DNA of 64,000 bases, taken from positions 62,001 through 126,000 of the forward strand of contig JBFXAQ010000014.1 in the NCBI GenBank assembly GCA_050184115.1, read 5' to 3'. Position 1 is the first letter of the stretch, and the number at the start of each line of letters is the position of its first letter. The translations under genes were made by a program, and so were the position numbers. Shown piece after piece: positions 8,131 through 16,514 of this stretch. The notes beneath the pieces were generated by a model. That model searched no databases. It was not told the origin of the DNA and saw only the letters and a program-made list of their open reading frames with translations. This stretch comes from JACKNG01 sp050184115. GTDB taxonomy: Bacteria; Pseudomonadota; Gammaproteobacteria; Ga0077536.

Positions 8131-8204
8131 CAATGGGGACAGTATACTTTTGCCCATGGCTTCGCCGCGGCCGCGCGTGTGCGAAAAGTATACTGTCCCC
8201 ATTG
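8131..8204. repeat. REP palindrome upstream of the transposase (family 1)
   Basis: Perfect 21-bp arms at 8131-8151 and 8184-8204, with core GGGGACAGTATACTTTT, enclose a 32-base GC-rich spacer. The same core recurs as a half-site at the transposase stop codon and as a variant palindrome at 25115-25181. This is the expected substrate of the adjacent REP-associated tyrosine transposase. Confidence 0.85.
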
Positions 8205-8245
8205 CTACGCGTTCGTAGCGTCGATGAAGCACAGGAGGTGCTGCC

Positions 8246-8893
8246 ATGGCCAGGATGGCCCGACTCGTCGTTCCCGGCGTTCCGCATCACGTCACGCAGC
8301 GCGGCGGTCGCCGCCAGCAGGTCTTCTTCGGCGACGAGGACTACGCACATTACTTGCGCCTCATGGCGCGCTTCTCGGTCAAGGCCGGCACCGCCGTCGT
8401 GGCGTATTGCCTGATGCCTAACCACGTTCACCTGATCATGGTCCCCGGCGACGAGGAAGGCCTGCGTGCGGCGTTGGGCGAGGCGCATCGGCGCTACGCA
8501 CGCGACATCAACCAGCGTGAGGGTTGGCGGGGCCACCTGTGGCAGGAACGCTTCTATTCCACACCCATGGACGAGTGGCACCTCGCCCATGCGGTGGGTT
8601 ACGTCGAGAGCAACCCGATGCGCGGCGGCTTGTGCAGTGATGCCTGCGCGTGGCCGTGGTCGAGCGCGCGGGCACGTGCCGATGGTAGCCAGGATGTCCT
8701 GCTGGATCTGCTGCCCGGACACGTTGCACAGTCCTGGCGCGAGCTGCGTGCAGCGCCTACCGACGCTGCTGTCGACACGCGCATCGCGCGCTGTACGCGC
8801 ACCGGCCGTCCGCTAGGCGATGCGGCCTTCGTTGTGCGGCTGGAACAACTGAGCGGGCGGCGCCTGCGTCCGTGCCGGCGTCGCCCGGGCTGA
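8246..8893 (+). CDS. REP-associated tyrosine transposase (RAYT, IS200-like Y1 family)
   Basis: A 215-residue Y1-type HUH enzyme. The N-terminus PHHVTQRGGRRQQVFF is the standard RAYT opening. The metal-binding HUH motif is HVH in LMPNHVHLI (about residue 58). The candidate catalytic tyrosine lies in the helix after RGHLWQERFYSTP, in AVGYVESNPMRGGL. RAYTs are domesticated single-copy relatives of IS200/IS605 transposases that bind and cut REP hairpins. Palindromes bracket the gene: a complete one ends 42 bases before the start, and a half-site overlaps its stop codon. The start has an AGGAGG site. Nothing suggests it is broken. Confidence 0.92.
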   Translation: MARMARLVVPGVPHHVTQRGGRRQQVFFGDEDYAHYLRLMARFSVKAGTAVVAYCLMPNHVHLIMVPGDEEGLRAALGEAHRRYARDINQREGWRGHLWQERFYSTPMDEWHLAHAVGYVESNPMRGGLCSDACAWPWSSARARADGSQDVLLDLLPGHVAQSWRELRAAPTDAAVDTRIARCTRTGRPLGDAAFVVRLEQLSGRRLRPCRRRPG

Positions 8894-8912
8894 AAAGTAT
8901 ACTGTCCCCGTT
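8893..8912. repeat. REP half-site at the RAYT stop codon (family 1)
   Basis: AAAAGTATACTGTCCCC begins in the transposase stop codon, and its last bases overlap the stop codon of the convergent monooxygenase gene (8911). It repeats the right arm of the palindrome at 8184-8204, so the RAYT gene is bracketed by REP sequence. Confidence 0.85.
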
Positions 8913-10317
8913 ATAGGGCCCCCGCCGCGCGCAGCGCTTCCTGGCGCGCCTTCGCCATGTTGTAGGTACGCGCCATCATGATGCGCTGGGCCTTGAGCCC
9001 GCCGCCGGCCTGCAGCGCGGTCACCAGGTACCAGCCGCCGAGCGCGTCGGCGGTCATGTCGCGGATGAGGTTGAACACCCGCATGCGCTGCTCGACGTCG
9101 GTGCCGGGCTTGGCCGCCATGTACTTGCGCAGGTAGGCGCCCGCTTCCGGGTGACGGAGGTCCGCCTCCTCCGGCAGCGTGATCACGAGCCCGCCGGCGA
9201 CGTCGTGCAGGTGTTTCACCATGCTGTGGAAGTTCGAGGCGTAGTAGTACTTCGTCACGTTGATGCCGAGGATGTTGGGATGCAGCATGCCGTCGGCGGT
9301 CGTCTCGTAGTTGGCGCAGGCATGGTCGATGCCCATGCGGATCATCTCGGCGTAGCAGATGAGTTCCGAGATGGCGTCCTGCACGTGCGGGTCGCGCTCC
9401 TTGCCCTGGGCCTCGGTGACGAGGTCGGCCAGGCCCACCATCAGTTCCGCTTCGTACGCCGCCATCACCAGCCCGAGCGTGCGTTCCCACAGGCCGAGCG
9501 AGGCGGCGAAGGCGCCGGCCATCTGCCACTCGCCGGCGAGGAAGACGCGGTCCCAGGGCACGAAGACGTCGTCGAAGACGACGAAGCCCTCGGGCATGGA
9601 GTGATGCGCGCTGGCCGGGTAGTCGAAGGCGTTGAGTTCGGCCGGGGCGAAACTGCGCGCGATGATCTTGACCCCCGGCGTGTTGACCGGGATGGAGAAG
9701 GCGACGGCGTAGTCGGCCTCGTCCTCGCGCATCGACTTGGTCGGCATGACGACGAGTTCGTGCACCAGCGGTGCGCCGGTGATGTGCAGCTTGGCGCCGC
9801 GTACCACGATGCCGTCGGCACGGCGCTCGACGATGCGCACGTAGAGGTCGGGATCGAGCTGCTCGTGGGCCTTCTTCGAGCGGTCGCCCTTGGCGTCGGT
9901 GATGACCTCGGCGGCGCGCAGGTCGTTGTCGCGCGCGTAGCGGTACATGTTCTCGATGTTCTGCGCGAACTGCGGGTTGATGGCGGCGAGGCGGTCCTTG
10001 ATCTGCAGCAGCGCCATGTAGACCCCGGTCACGCCGCCGACGATCGACATCTGCCGCCCGAGCGCGAGGCGCTTGTGCAACTCCTCGATGGTGCGCGGCA
10101 CCTGGTAGACGCGGTGGGCGAGCGTGCCGTCCTCGGTCTCGTAGGTGATGAGGTCGCGGATCTCGGGGTCGTCGTAGGCGTAGTCGCTACTGGCGACTTC
10201 GAGCGGCACCTGGAAGCGTGGGTGCGAGGTGACGTCCGTGATCTTCTCGCCGCCCCAGTAGATGACGCGTCCGTCATTGAGCGAGGCACGGTATTCGGCA
10301 GCGGTCTTGAGACCCAT
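8911..10317 (-). CDS. 4-hydroxyphenylacetate 3-hydroxylase (HpaB) family protein
   Basis: A 468-residue member of the HpaB/4-hydroxybutyryl-CoA dehydratase superfamily with the acyl-CoA dehydrogenase fold. Shared landmarks are the N-terminal TAAEYRASLNDGRVIYWGGE, the DPDLYVRIVERRADGIVVRGAK segment, a V(V/F)DDVFVPWDRVF strand, HDVAGGLVITLPEEAD and the C-terminal QRIMMARTYN. The [4Fe-4S] ligands of 4-hydroxybutyryl-CoA dehydratase are missing (VGGVTGVY and GAFAASLGLW at the expected places), so a reduced-flavin aromatic hydroxylase or related flavoenzyme is more likely. The start has an AGGAGA site. No HpaC-type flavin reductase is adjacent, so FADH2 would come from elsewhere. An AMP-forming acyl-CoA ligase lies one gene away, in line with aromatic degradation. 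Confidence 0.8.
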   Translation of the reverse strand: MGLKTAAEYRASLNDGRVIYWGGEKITDVTSHPRFQVPLEVASSDYAYDDPEIRDLITYETEDGTLAHRVYQVPRTIEELHKRLALGRQMSIVGGVTGVYMALLQIKDRLAAINPQFAQNIENMYRYARDNDLRAAEVITDAKGDRSKKAHEQLDPDLYVRIVERRADGIVVRGAKLHITGAPLVHELVVMPTKSMREDEADYAVAFSIPVNTPGVKIIARSFAPAELNAFDYPASAHHSMPEGFVVFDDVFVPWDRVFLAGEWQMAGAFAASLGLWERTLGLVMAAYEAELMVGLADLVTEAQGKERDPHVQDAISELICYAEMIRMGIDHACANYETTADGMLHPNILGINVTKYYYASNFHSMVKHLHDVAGGLVITLPEEADLRHPEAGAYLRKYMAAKPGTDVEQRMRVFNLIRDMTADALGGWYLVTALQAGGGLKAQRIMMARTYNMAKARQEALRAAGAL

Positions 10318-10622
10318 GGGCAAGTTCTCCTGGTTGTCGGCGGGGAGCGCGGTCGGTGGCGCGAAGCAACGCAGTCGCCGGTGGTACGCCAGCACGTGCG
10401 CCAACCAGGGTCGCGTTTACGCCGGGTCACGGCTTTCCCACTTCGGAGCTCCCCGGAACCGAAGCGCGCAACGGCGAAAGCGGCGGCCCATCACAAAGTG
10501 AGCGCAGCGCCGGCGAAGTGACGATATTTTACTTCCGGGTGGTACGCAAAAGGCTTAGGGTCGCCGGGCTGTCGGCCGCTGCGGGCGGTGTGCAGCGCCC
10601 CTCAAGGTCCCTGGAGTCCGAG
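10318..10622. other. Divergent intergenic region, 305 bases
   Basis: This gap separates the HpaB-family gene (minus) from the VPLPA-CTERM gene (plus) and must hold both promoters. The only clear structure is an inverted repeat, GAAGT at 10515-10519 and ACTTC at 10531-10535, around an AT-rich GACGATATTTT spacer. This is the most AT-rich spot in the gap and a plausible promoter or operator. No small gene is supported. Confidence 0.4.
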
Positions 10623-11450
10623 ATGTCACGCCCCGTCCTGCATTCCGCGCTCGCCGCCCTCGCGCTCGTTCTCGGCGTGGTCGACGCCAGCCCGGCCATG
10701 GTCGTCACCGTCGGTGGCTACCACGACTGGACGCTGGTCGAGGATCCGCCGCACCCGGGCATGTCGGCGAACGTCGACAGTGCGCTCCAGGTCAGCCTGG
10801 GCGCGAACGGTGCGGTCCCGGCCGGGGTCGACATCGGCTACCAGAGCGTCGACGGGGCGACGGTCGGAGCGTCCACCGGGGGGTGGTATTTCTCGCCGTC
10901 GAGTGATTTCAGTCTGGCTGTCGACTATGCGGTGTCGGGCAGCAACCCGCTCGGCATCACCGCCATCGGTTTCGGCTTCGGTGAGGACGGCGACGGCGCC
11001 AATTCCGGCGGCGCGGTGCTGACCTTCAACAATGGTTCCGCGCTGGGATTCGGCGGTGCCGCGCGTACCAACGACGTCTCCACGCTCGCGCCGATCCTCG
11101 GCGCGGCACTCGCCAGCAGCGGCCGGCTGTTCGTCGGCTACGAAGCGGCCAGCGGCAACGTTTCCTACGGTTACAGCGCGACCCCGGGCAGTTTCGCGCC
11201 GGACGTCAGCGGAACGTTCAGCGGCCTGCAGAACGGCTGGACGGACAGCGACCTCCTGGTCTCGCTCTTCCTGCGCAGCGACGCGCTGCCGCCCTTCTTC
11301 GGCCCGCTGCAAGCGGGCAGCTTCGGCGTGACCTTCGGCCCGGTGGAAGTCCTTGCCGGGACACCGGCCGCGGTGCCGCTACCGGCAGCGGCCTGGCTGC
11401 TGTTCCCGGTACTGGCCGGCCTCGCACGGCGGCGCCGGCGGGCGGCGTGA
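10623..11450 (+). CDS. Secreted protein with VPLPA-CTERM sorting signal
   Basis: A 275-residue exported protein. It has a signal peptide (LHSALAALALVLGVVDASPA), a Gly/Ser-rich beta-type body of about 220 residues, and the tripartite C-terminal sorting tail: VPLPAAAWLL motif, hydrophobic helix FPVLAGLA and basic RRRRR end. VPLPA-CTERM is a variant of the PEP-CTERM signal processed by an exosortase and linked to exopolysaccharide-producing biofilm bacteria. The body matches no domain I recognise. No exosortase gene is in the window. The start follows a GGAG site. The convergent acyl-CoA ligase gene ends nine bases downstream, so there is almost no room for a separate terminator. Confidence 0.85.
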   Translation: MSRPVLHSALAALALVLGVVDASPAMVVTVGGYHDWTLVEDPPHPGMSANVDSALQVSLGANGAVPAGVDIGYQSVDGATVGASTGGWYFSPSSDFSLAVDYAVSGSNPLGITAIGFGFGEDGDGANSGGAVLTFNNGSALGFGGAARTNDVSTLAPILGAALASSGRLFVGYEAASGNVSYGYSATPGSFAPDVSGTFSGLQNGWTDSDLLVSLFLRSDALPPFFGPLQAGSFGVTFGPVEVLAGTPAAVPLPAAAWLLFPVLAGLARRRRRAA

Positions 11451-11459
11451 AGCGCCGGC

Positions 11460-13115
11460 TCAGCGCGCGGCGCTGAAGCCCCGCGCCCGTTCGCGCAGCA
11501 CGAACTTCTGGATCTTGCCGCTCGGCGTGCGCGGGAAGTCGTCGACCAGTTCGAGCCGCTCCGGCAGGTATTGTCGCGTCAGCTTCGCCTGCAGCAGGTA
11601 GTCGACGAGACCGTCGAAGTCGAGCTGGCCACCGGCCTTGAGGCTGACGAAAGCGCAGGCGCGCTCGCCCAGGCGCGCATCCGGCATCGCCACCACCGCG
11701 GCGTCCTGCACGGCCGGGTGGCGATAGAGCAATTCCTCCACTTCGACCACCGGGATGTTCTCGCCGCCCCGGATGATGATGTCCTTGGAGCGGCCCGTGA
11801 TGCGGATGTAGCCGTCGTCGTCCATGCGCGCGTTGTCGCCGGTCTCGAACCAGCCGTCCCCGTCGACCTCGTAGGCCTCGGGACGCTTGAGGTAGCCGAC
11901 GAAGAGGGTCGCGGACTGCGCCTGCAAGCGGCCCTCGGTCCCGTTCGGCACCACCGCGCCGTGCTCGTCGACGATGCGCACGGCATGACCGGGCAGGGCG
12001 CGGCCGTCGGTCTCGAAGACCTTCTCCGCCGGGTCGCCGGGATAGGTCGCGGTCGAGATGCCCATCTCGGTCATGCCCCAGGCGCTCATCATGTACATGT
12101 TGGGCAGCGCGCGTGCGGCATCGTGCACCAGCACGCGCGGGATCGGCGCGCCGGCGCAGAGGAACAGGCGCAGGCTCGCCAATGCCTCGCCGTGGCTGGC
12201 CGCGGCCTGCACCAGGTCGCTGACGAACGGCGTTGCACCCAGGGTCAGCGTGCAGCCCTCCTCACCGATGATGCGTGCCGCGGCGAGCGCGTCCCACTGG
12301 TCGAGCAGTACGAGCTTGGTGTGGTTGCGGATGGAGAACACCACGCCGTACATGAAGCCGGTCTGGTGCGCGACCGGCGAGCCCATGAAAACGGCATCGC
12401 GCTCGGTGAACGAGAACAGCTCGGTGGCGAGGAGCGCCTTGCAGTAGAGCGTGTTGGCCGTATGCATCACGCCCTTGGGTTGGCCGGTGGTGCCCGAGGT
12501 GTACATGATCTCGGTGACGTCGTCCGGTGCCGGTCGGCGTTCGGCGAGCAGTACCTCCACATCGGGCGCTTGTTCGTGCGGAATGTCGAGTAGGACGCGT
12601 TCGAAGGAGGTCGCCGGATCATTACCGCCGATCACGAGCACATGGCGGAGTAGCGGCAGCTTCGACCGCAGGCCTGCCATCATCCTTGGGTAGTCGAAGC
12701 CGCGGAACTCGCGCGGCACGATCATCACCTTCGACTCGGCGTGGCCGAGCATGAATTCGAGTTCGCGTTCACGGAAGATCGGCATCAGCGGGTTGATCAC
12801 CGCGCCGATGCGCACGCAGGCGGCGTGGATGGCGGCGTATTGCCACCAACTCGGCAGCTGCACGGCGACGACGTCGCCCTTGGCGACACCGAGCGCGGCG
12901 AGACCGGCGGCGAGACGCAGCGAATGATCGCGTAGCTGGCTGTAGGTGAGCTCGTTGCGCCGCCCGCTCATCGAGTTGTGGTCGACGATGGCGATACGCG
13001 TCGGGTCGGCCACCGCAACCTCGTCGAGATCGTCGATCAGCAGGCGGTCCGGCCACAGCCCGGCGGCGCGCATGCGCGCCGCACGTGCGGCCGGCAGGAT
13101 CGGATCGGTCGCCAT
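11460..13115 (-). CDS. AMP-forming acyl-CoA synthetase (cyclohexanecarboxylate/benzoate-CoA-ligase-like)
   Basis: A 551-residue ANL-superfamily enzyme that activates a carboxylic acid with ATP and CoA via an acyl-AMP. The P-loop-like motif MYTSGTTGQPKGVMH lies near residue 208, the A5 motif reads AWGMTEMG, the hinge region has TGDNARMDDDGYIRITGRSKDIIIRGGENI, and the C-terminal catalytic lysine is in RTPSGKIQKF. Length is normal. A GGGGAGAG site precedes the start. The closest functional type by look is cyclohexanecarboxylate- or medium-chain acyl-CoA ligase; the substrate is not certain. It may feed the CoA-transferase and carboxylase encoded further on, but it is not in an operon with them. 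Confidence 0.88.
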   Translation of the reverse strand: MATDPILPAARAARMRAAGLWPDRLLIDDLDEVAVADPTRIAIVDHNSMSGRRNELTYSQLRDHSLRLAAGLAALGVAKGDVVAVQLPSWWQYAAIHAACVRIGAVINPLMPIFRERELEFMLGHAESKVMIVPREFRGFDYPRMMAGLRSKLPLLRHVLVIGGNDPATSFERVLLDIPHEQAPDVEVLLAERRPAPDDVTEIMYTSGTTGQPKGVMHTANTLYCKALLATELFSFTERDAVFMGSPVAHQTGFMYGVVFSIRNHTKLVLLDQWDALAAARIIGEEGCTLTLGATPFVSDLVQAAASHGEALASLRLFLCAGAPIPRVLVHDAARALPNMYMMSAWGMTEMGISTATYPGDPAEKVFETDGRALPGHAVRIVDEHGAVVPNGTEGRLQAQSATLFVGYLKRPEAYEVDGDGWFETGDNARMDDDGYIRITGRSKDIIIRGGENIPVVEVEELLYRHPAVQDAAVVAMPDARLGERACAFVSLKAGGQLDFDGLVDYLLQAKLTRQYLPERLELVDDFPRTPSGKIQKFVLRERARGFSAAR

Positions 13116-13278
13116 CGCCAGACTCTCCCCTCGTTGGCGGCGCCACCTCGCGCGGCGCGTCGGGGGGGAGTATAAGCCGGGGCTGCCGTGGAACGAGGTC
13201 GTGGCCGGCCGCGGGGCGTCGAGCGTGCCGGGCCGCGCGGGTGACGTTCAGCGCGGTGGCGCCGCGCCACCGATGGCG

Positions 13279-13557
13279 TCAGTGCATGCGCATACCTCCT
13301 TCGGCCGCCGAGCGTTCGTGGCCGCCGGCCGGCAGGTGGGCAAGCACGTGCTGCCAGGTCATCAGCGCGCGGTGATAGACGTTGTGACCGCAGGGCGCAC
13401 GGAAGCGATCAGGATGCTCGGCGAGCAGGCCGAGCAGGCGCACCACCACCCCGGCGAGCTGTGGCGTGGGGTTCAGCACGAACTCGCTCATGGCGCGGAT
13501 GGAACTCGCGTGCAGGGCCGTGACGGGGACGGGGGTATCGGCATCTTCGGAAGGCAT
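13279..13557 (-). CDS. 92-residue protein of unknown function behind a Fur box
   Basis: A small soluble-looking protein with no signal peptide. Its centre, about residues 54-80, is rich in possible metal ligands: APCGHNVYHRALMTWQH, then HLPAGGH; the last residues are MRMH. There is one cysteine and nine or so histidines. The start has a GAGGAG site. A palindromic Fur-type site sits 38 bases upstream, so expression should rise in iron starvation. It is a single-gene unit between the acyl-CoA ligase and a flavoprotein gene. I recognise no family; iron or haem handling is suggested only by the operator and the ligand-rich core. Confidence 0.65.
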   Translation of the reverse strand: MPSEDADTPVPVTALHASSIRAMSEFVLNPTPQLAGVVVRLLGLLAEHPDRFRAPCGHNVYHRALMTWQHVLAHLPAGGHERSAAEGGMRMH

Positions 13558-13594
13558 CGGCAGGTGCTCCTCGTGAATCGAGGTTGCACTTTAA

Positions 13595-13609
13595 TGAGAA
13601 TGATTCTCA
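13595..13609 (-). promoter_or_regulatory. Fur box, perfect 7-1-7 palindrome
   Basis: TGAGAATGATTCTCA is a perfect 7-1-7 dyad and matches the E. coli Fur consensus core (GAnAATnATTnTC) exactly; flanking ATT/AAT bases extend the match. Its centre is about 45 bases upstream of the 92-residue gene start, a normal repressor position. This is one of the clearest operator sequences in the window. Confidence 0.85.
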
Positions 13610-13643
13610 ATATCAAGAAATTCGACCGCCGCCGTGTCTCCGC

Positions 13644-14936
13644 TCAGCAACCGCAACGTCGCGCGGCAGCCTTCCCCGCGACCATGCCCGTCGCCAGGCA
13701 CCCCGTCAGCAGGTAACCCCCCGTCGGCGCTTCCCAGTCCAGCATCTCGCCGGCGACGAAGACACCGGGTTTCGCGTGCAGCATCAGCCACTCGTCGCAC
13801 CCGGCGAAACGCACGCCGCCGGCGGTGCTGATGGCCTCTTCGACCGGGCGTGGCGCGGTGAGGACAAAGGGGGCCGCCTTGATGTGCGCGGCGAGGGCAG
13901 CGGGATTGCTGCGCCATTGCTCCGGCAGGACTTCGAACAGCAGCGCCGCGCGGATGCCGTCGAGGTATACGCTGCGGCGCAGGTGCTCACCGACGCTGCG
14001 CTTGCCGCGCGGGCGGGCGAGGGCGGCTTCCAGCGCGTCGGGCGAGTGCCCGGGCGCGAGGTCGATGCGCAGGGTGGTCGTCCCGTTGGCGGCGATGGCC
14101 TCGCGCAGCCAGCGCGAGAGGGCATAGACGCAGACACCTTCGAAGCCGTATTCGCTGATCACGAGATCGCCTGGCGCGCGGCGGACGCGGCCCGCGGCAT
14201 CGGTGCATTCGAGCACGACGTTCTTGGCGACCTGCCCGGCATGTCGCTCGCGCAAATGCACGCTGAACCTGCATTCGAAGCCGCAATTGGCCGACGCCAG
14301 AGGCGCGATGTCCACGCCCTGTGCTTCCAGCAGGGCGACCCAGCCACCGTCGGAACCCAGCCTCGGCCAGCTCGCGCCGCCCAGTGCCAACACGGTCGCG
14401 CGCGGTGTGACGCGCACTTCACCAACCGGGGCATCGAACAGCAGGTCGTCGCCGTCCCAGCCGGCCCAACGATGGCGGGCATGGAAGCTGACGCCTGTAC
14501 GGCGCAGCCGTTCGAGCCAGCGCCGCAGCAGCGGTGCGGCCCTCATGTCCGCGGGGAACACGCGGCCCGAAGAGCCGACGAAGGTGTCGATGCCGAGCCC
14601 GGCCGCCCAGGCGCGCACGGCGCGGGTGTCGACGGCTTCGAGCGCCGCGCAGAGCGCTGCCGGCAGGTCGTCGCCGTAGCGTGCGAGCAGCCTGTCGCCG
14701 GCTTCTTCGTGGGTGAGGTTGAGCCCGCCCTTGCCGGCGAGCAGGAACTTGCGCCCGCAGGAGGCCATGGCGTCGTAGACGGCGACCGTGGCGCCGCCGG
14801 CGGCGGCGGCCTCTGCCGCCATCAGCCCGGCCGGGCCACCGCCGATGACGGCGACGTCGCAGTCGAGCGGGGCGCATGGTGGGCGGGGCTCGGTCACGCG
14901 GCTGTCGACGGTATTGGCGCCGACGGTGTCTGACAC
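13644..14936 (-). CDS. NAD(P)/FAD-dependent oxidoreductase, HI0933/YhiN (BaiN) family
   Basis: About 430 residues. The N-terminal FAD-binding Rossmann motif is VAVIGGGPAGLMAAEAAA; family signatures follow: CGRKFLLAGKGGLNLTH, VGSSGRVFPADMRAAPLLRRWL, LALGGASWPRLGSDG, a mid-protein insert, and the C-terminal AGEMLDWEAPTGGYLL FAD motif. Family members are cytosolic flavoproteins of mostly unknown role; some BaiN enzymes act in bile-acid dehydroxylation, which need not apply here. The start is uncertain: the GTG at 14936 lies inside a REP palindrome, and a second in-frame GTG is at 14897; neither has a strong ribosome site. The CoA-transferase gene lies upstream on the same strand, 52 bases away, with the REP element between. 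Confidence 0.85.
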   Translation of the reverse strand: MSDTVGANTVDSRVTEPRPPCAPLDCDVAVIGGGPAGLMAAEAAAAGGATVAVYDAMASCGRKFLLAGKGGLNLTHEEAGDRLLARYGDDLPAALCAALEAVDTRAVRAWAAGLGIDTFVGSSGRVFPADMRAAPLLRRWLERLRRTGVSFHARHRWAGWDGDDLLFDAPVGEVRVTPRATVLALGGASWPRLGSDGGWVALLEAQGVDIAPLASANCGFECRFSVHLRERHAGQVAKNVVLECTDAAGRVRRAPGDLVISEYGFEGVCVYALSRWLREAIAANGTTTLRIDLAPGHSPDALEAALARPRGKRSVGEHLRRSVYLDGIRAALLFEVLPEQWRSNPAALAAHIKAAPFVLTAPRPVEEAISTAGGVRFAGCDEWLMLHAKPGVFVAGEMLDWEAPTGGYLLTGCLATGMVAGKAAARRCGC

Positions 14937-14960
14937 CTGCCACGGAAGGCGTCAGACACC
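14925..14960. repeat. REP-like palindrome, family 2 (GTGTCTGACAC type)
   Basis: GGTGTCTGACACC at 14925-14937 is itself a near-perfect palindrome, and its left ten bases pair with GTCAGACACC at 14951-14960 around a short spacer. It lies between the CoA-transferase stop and the flavoprotein start and overlaps the latter. Related copies occur at 41.5, 45.0, 55.4-55.8 and 62.7 kb. Confidence 0.75.
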
Positions 14961-14988
14961 CGAAGCAGGCGGTGCGTGTGCTGCCCGC

Positions 14989-16335
14989 TCAGGGTGTGAA
15001 GAACTCGCAGCCGGTCTTGGCCTTCACTTCGTCCAGCGTCACGCCGTCGTGCAGTTCCTTCAGCACCAGGCCCTCGCCGTCCGGCAGCACTTCGAACACG
15101 CACAGATCAGTGATGATCATGTCGACCACGTTCTTGCCCGTGATCGGCAGCGAGCAGTGCTTGAGGATCTTCGGCGTGCCGTCCTTCGCGCAGTGGTCCA
15201 TCAGCACGATCACGCGCTTGACGCCGGAGACGAGATCCATCGCGCCGCCCGGGCCCTTGACCATCTTGCCCGGCACCATGAAGTTGGCGAGGTCGCCGTT
15301 CTCGGCCACCTCGAGGCCGCCGAGGATCGAAAGGTCGACGTGACCGCCGCGGATCATGGCGAAGGAGTCGGCACTGGAGAAGAAGCTCGAACCGGCAATG
15401 GCGGTGATGGTCTGCTTGCCGGCGTTGATGAGATCGGCGTCGACATCCGCTTCCTCGGGGAAGGGGCCGATGCCGAGCAGGCCGTTCTCCGACTGCAGGG
15501 TGACGTTGACGCCCGCGGGAATGAAGTTGGCAACCAGCGTCGGGATGCCGATGCCGAGGTTGACGTAGAAACCGTCCTTCAATTCCTGCGCGGCGCGTTT
15601 CGCCATCATGTCGCGGGTCGGAGAACCGCCCTTCGCCGGCGTGCCGGCGACGGTGCGGAACTCGATGCGCTTCTCGTAATCGCGCCCCTGGATGATGCGG
15701 TCGACGTAGATGCCCGGGGTGTGGACCTGGTCGGGGTCGAGTTCGCCCACCTCGACCAGTTCCTCGACCTCGGCGATACAGACCTTGCCGCAGGTCGCGA
15801 TCGTCGGATTGAAGTTGCGCGCGGCCTTGCGGTACACCAGGTTACCGGCCTTGTCGCCCTTCCACGCCTTGACGATCGCGACGTCGGCGCGGATGCCTTG
15901 CTCGAGCACGTACTCGACGCCGTCGAACACCTTGACCTCCTTGCCCTCGCCGAGCGGCGTGCCGAAGGCCGTGCGGGTGTAGAAGCCCGGGATGCCGGCG
16001 CCACCGGCGCGCAGGCGCTCGGCCAGCGTGCCCTGCGGGGTGAGGTGCAGCTTGAGTTCGCCGGCCAGCACCTGGCGCTCGAACTCCTTGTTCTCGCCGA
16101 CGTAGGAGGCGATGACTTCCTTCACCTGGCGATTGTTGAGCAGGAGGCCCATGCCGAAGCCGTCGACGCCCGCGTTGTTGCCGACGATGGTCAGGCCCTT
16201 GATGCCGGACGCGGCGAGCGCGGCGATGAGGTTCTCGGGGATGCCGCACAGGCCGAAGCCGCCGGCGGCGATGGTGATGTCGTCCCGGAGGACGTCTTGG
16301 AGCGCCGACGTGGCGTCCGGGAAGACCTTGTTCAT
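14989..16335 (-). CDS. Fused 3-oxoacid CoA-transferase (A and B subunits in one chain)
   Basis: A 448-residue cytosolic enzyme that moves CoA between succinyl-CoA (or another acyl-CoA) and a 3-oxoacid such as acetoacetate. The A half (about residues 1-230) shows ITIAAGGFGLCGIPENLI and VGNNAGVDGFG. The B half (about 235-448) shows the catalytic glutamate in LQSENGLLGIGPFP, GGHVDLSILGGLEVAENGDLAN and the closing TGCEF. Most bacteria keep the halves as separate genes; here they are joined by a short linker, as in the mitochondrial enzyme. The start at 16335 has an AAGGGG site; a much longer open frame upstream is not coding. It would serve ketone-body or branched-chain/aromatic ring-cleavage metabolism. 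Confidence 0.92.
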   Translation of the reverse strand: MNKVFPDATSALQDVLRDDITIAAGGFGLCGIPENLIAALAASGIKGLTIVGNNAGVDGFGMGLLLNNRQVKEVIASYVGENKEFERQVLAGELKLHLTPQGTLAERLRAGGAGIPGFYTRTAFGTPLGEGKEVKVFDGVEYVLEQGIRADVAIVKAWKGDKAGNLVYRKAARNFNPTIATCGKVCIAEVEELVEVGELDPDQVHTPGIYVDRIIQGRDYEKRIEFRTVAGTPAKGGSPTRDMMAKRAAQELKDGFYVNLGIGIPTLVANFIPAGVNVTLQSENGLLGIGPFPEEADVDADLINAGKQTITAIAGSSFFSSADSFAMIRGGHVDLSILGGLEVAENGDLANFMVPGKMVKGPGGAMDLVSGVKRVIVLMDHCAKDGTPKILKHCSLPITGKNVVDMIITDLCVFEVLPDGEGLVLKELHDGVTLDEVKAKTGCEFFTP

Positions 16336-16514
16336 CTGCTGGGCCCCTTGGAACCTGGCGCGCCCACGGCGCGGCGTGTCGAACGATGGCGAAGGGCCTG
16401 CGCCACCGAACGGGTCGCTCTCGCGGACGGGTGGAAGCGCGGGCCGCGCGGCGGACGGGCCGCGGCGGCCGCGATTATAGCGAAGCTGCGTGCGCCTTCG
16501 GCGCCGGGCCGGGT

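Noticed and set aside
8911..10317. 4-hydroxybutyryl-CoA dehydratase assignment
   Set aside because: General layout is similar, but the cysteine and histidine cluster ligands are absent at the expected places.
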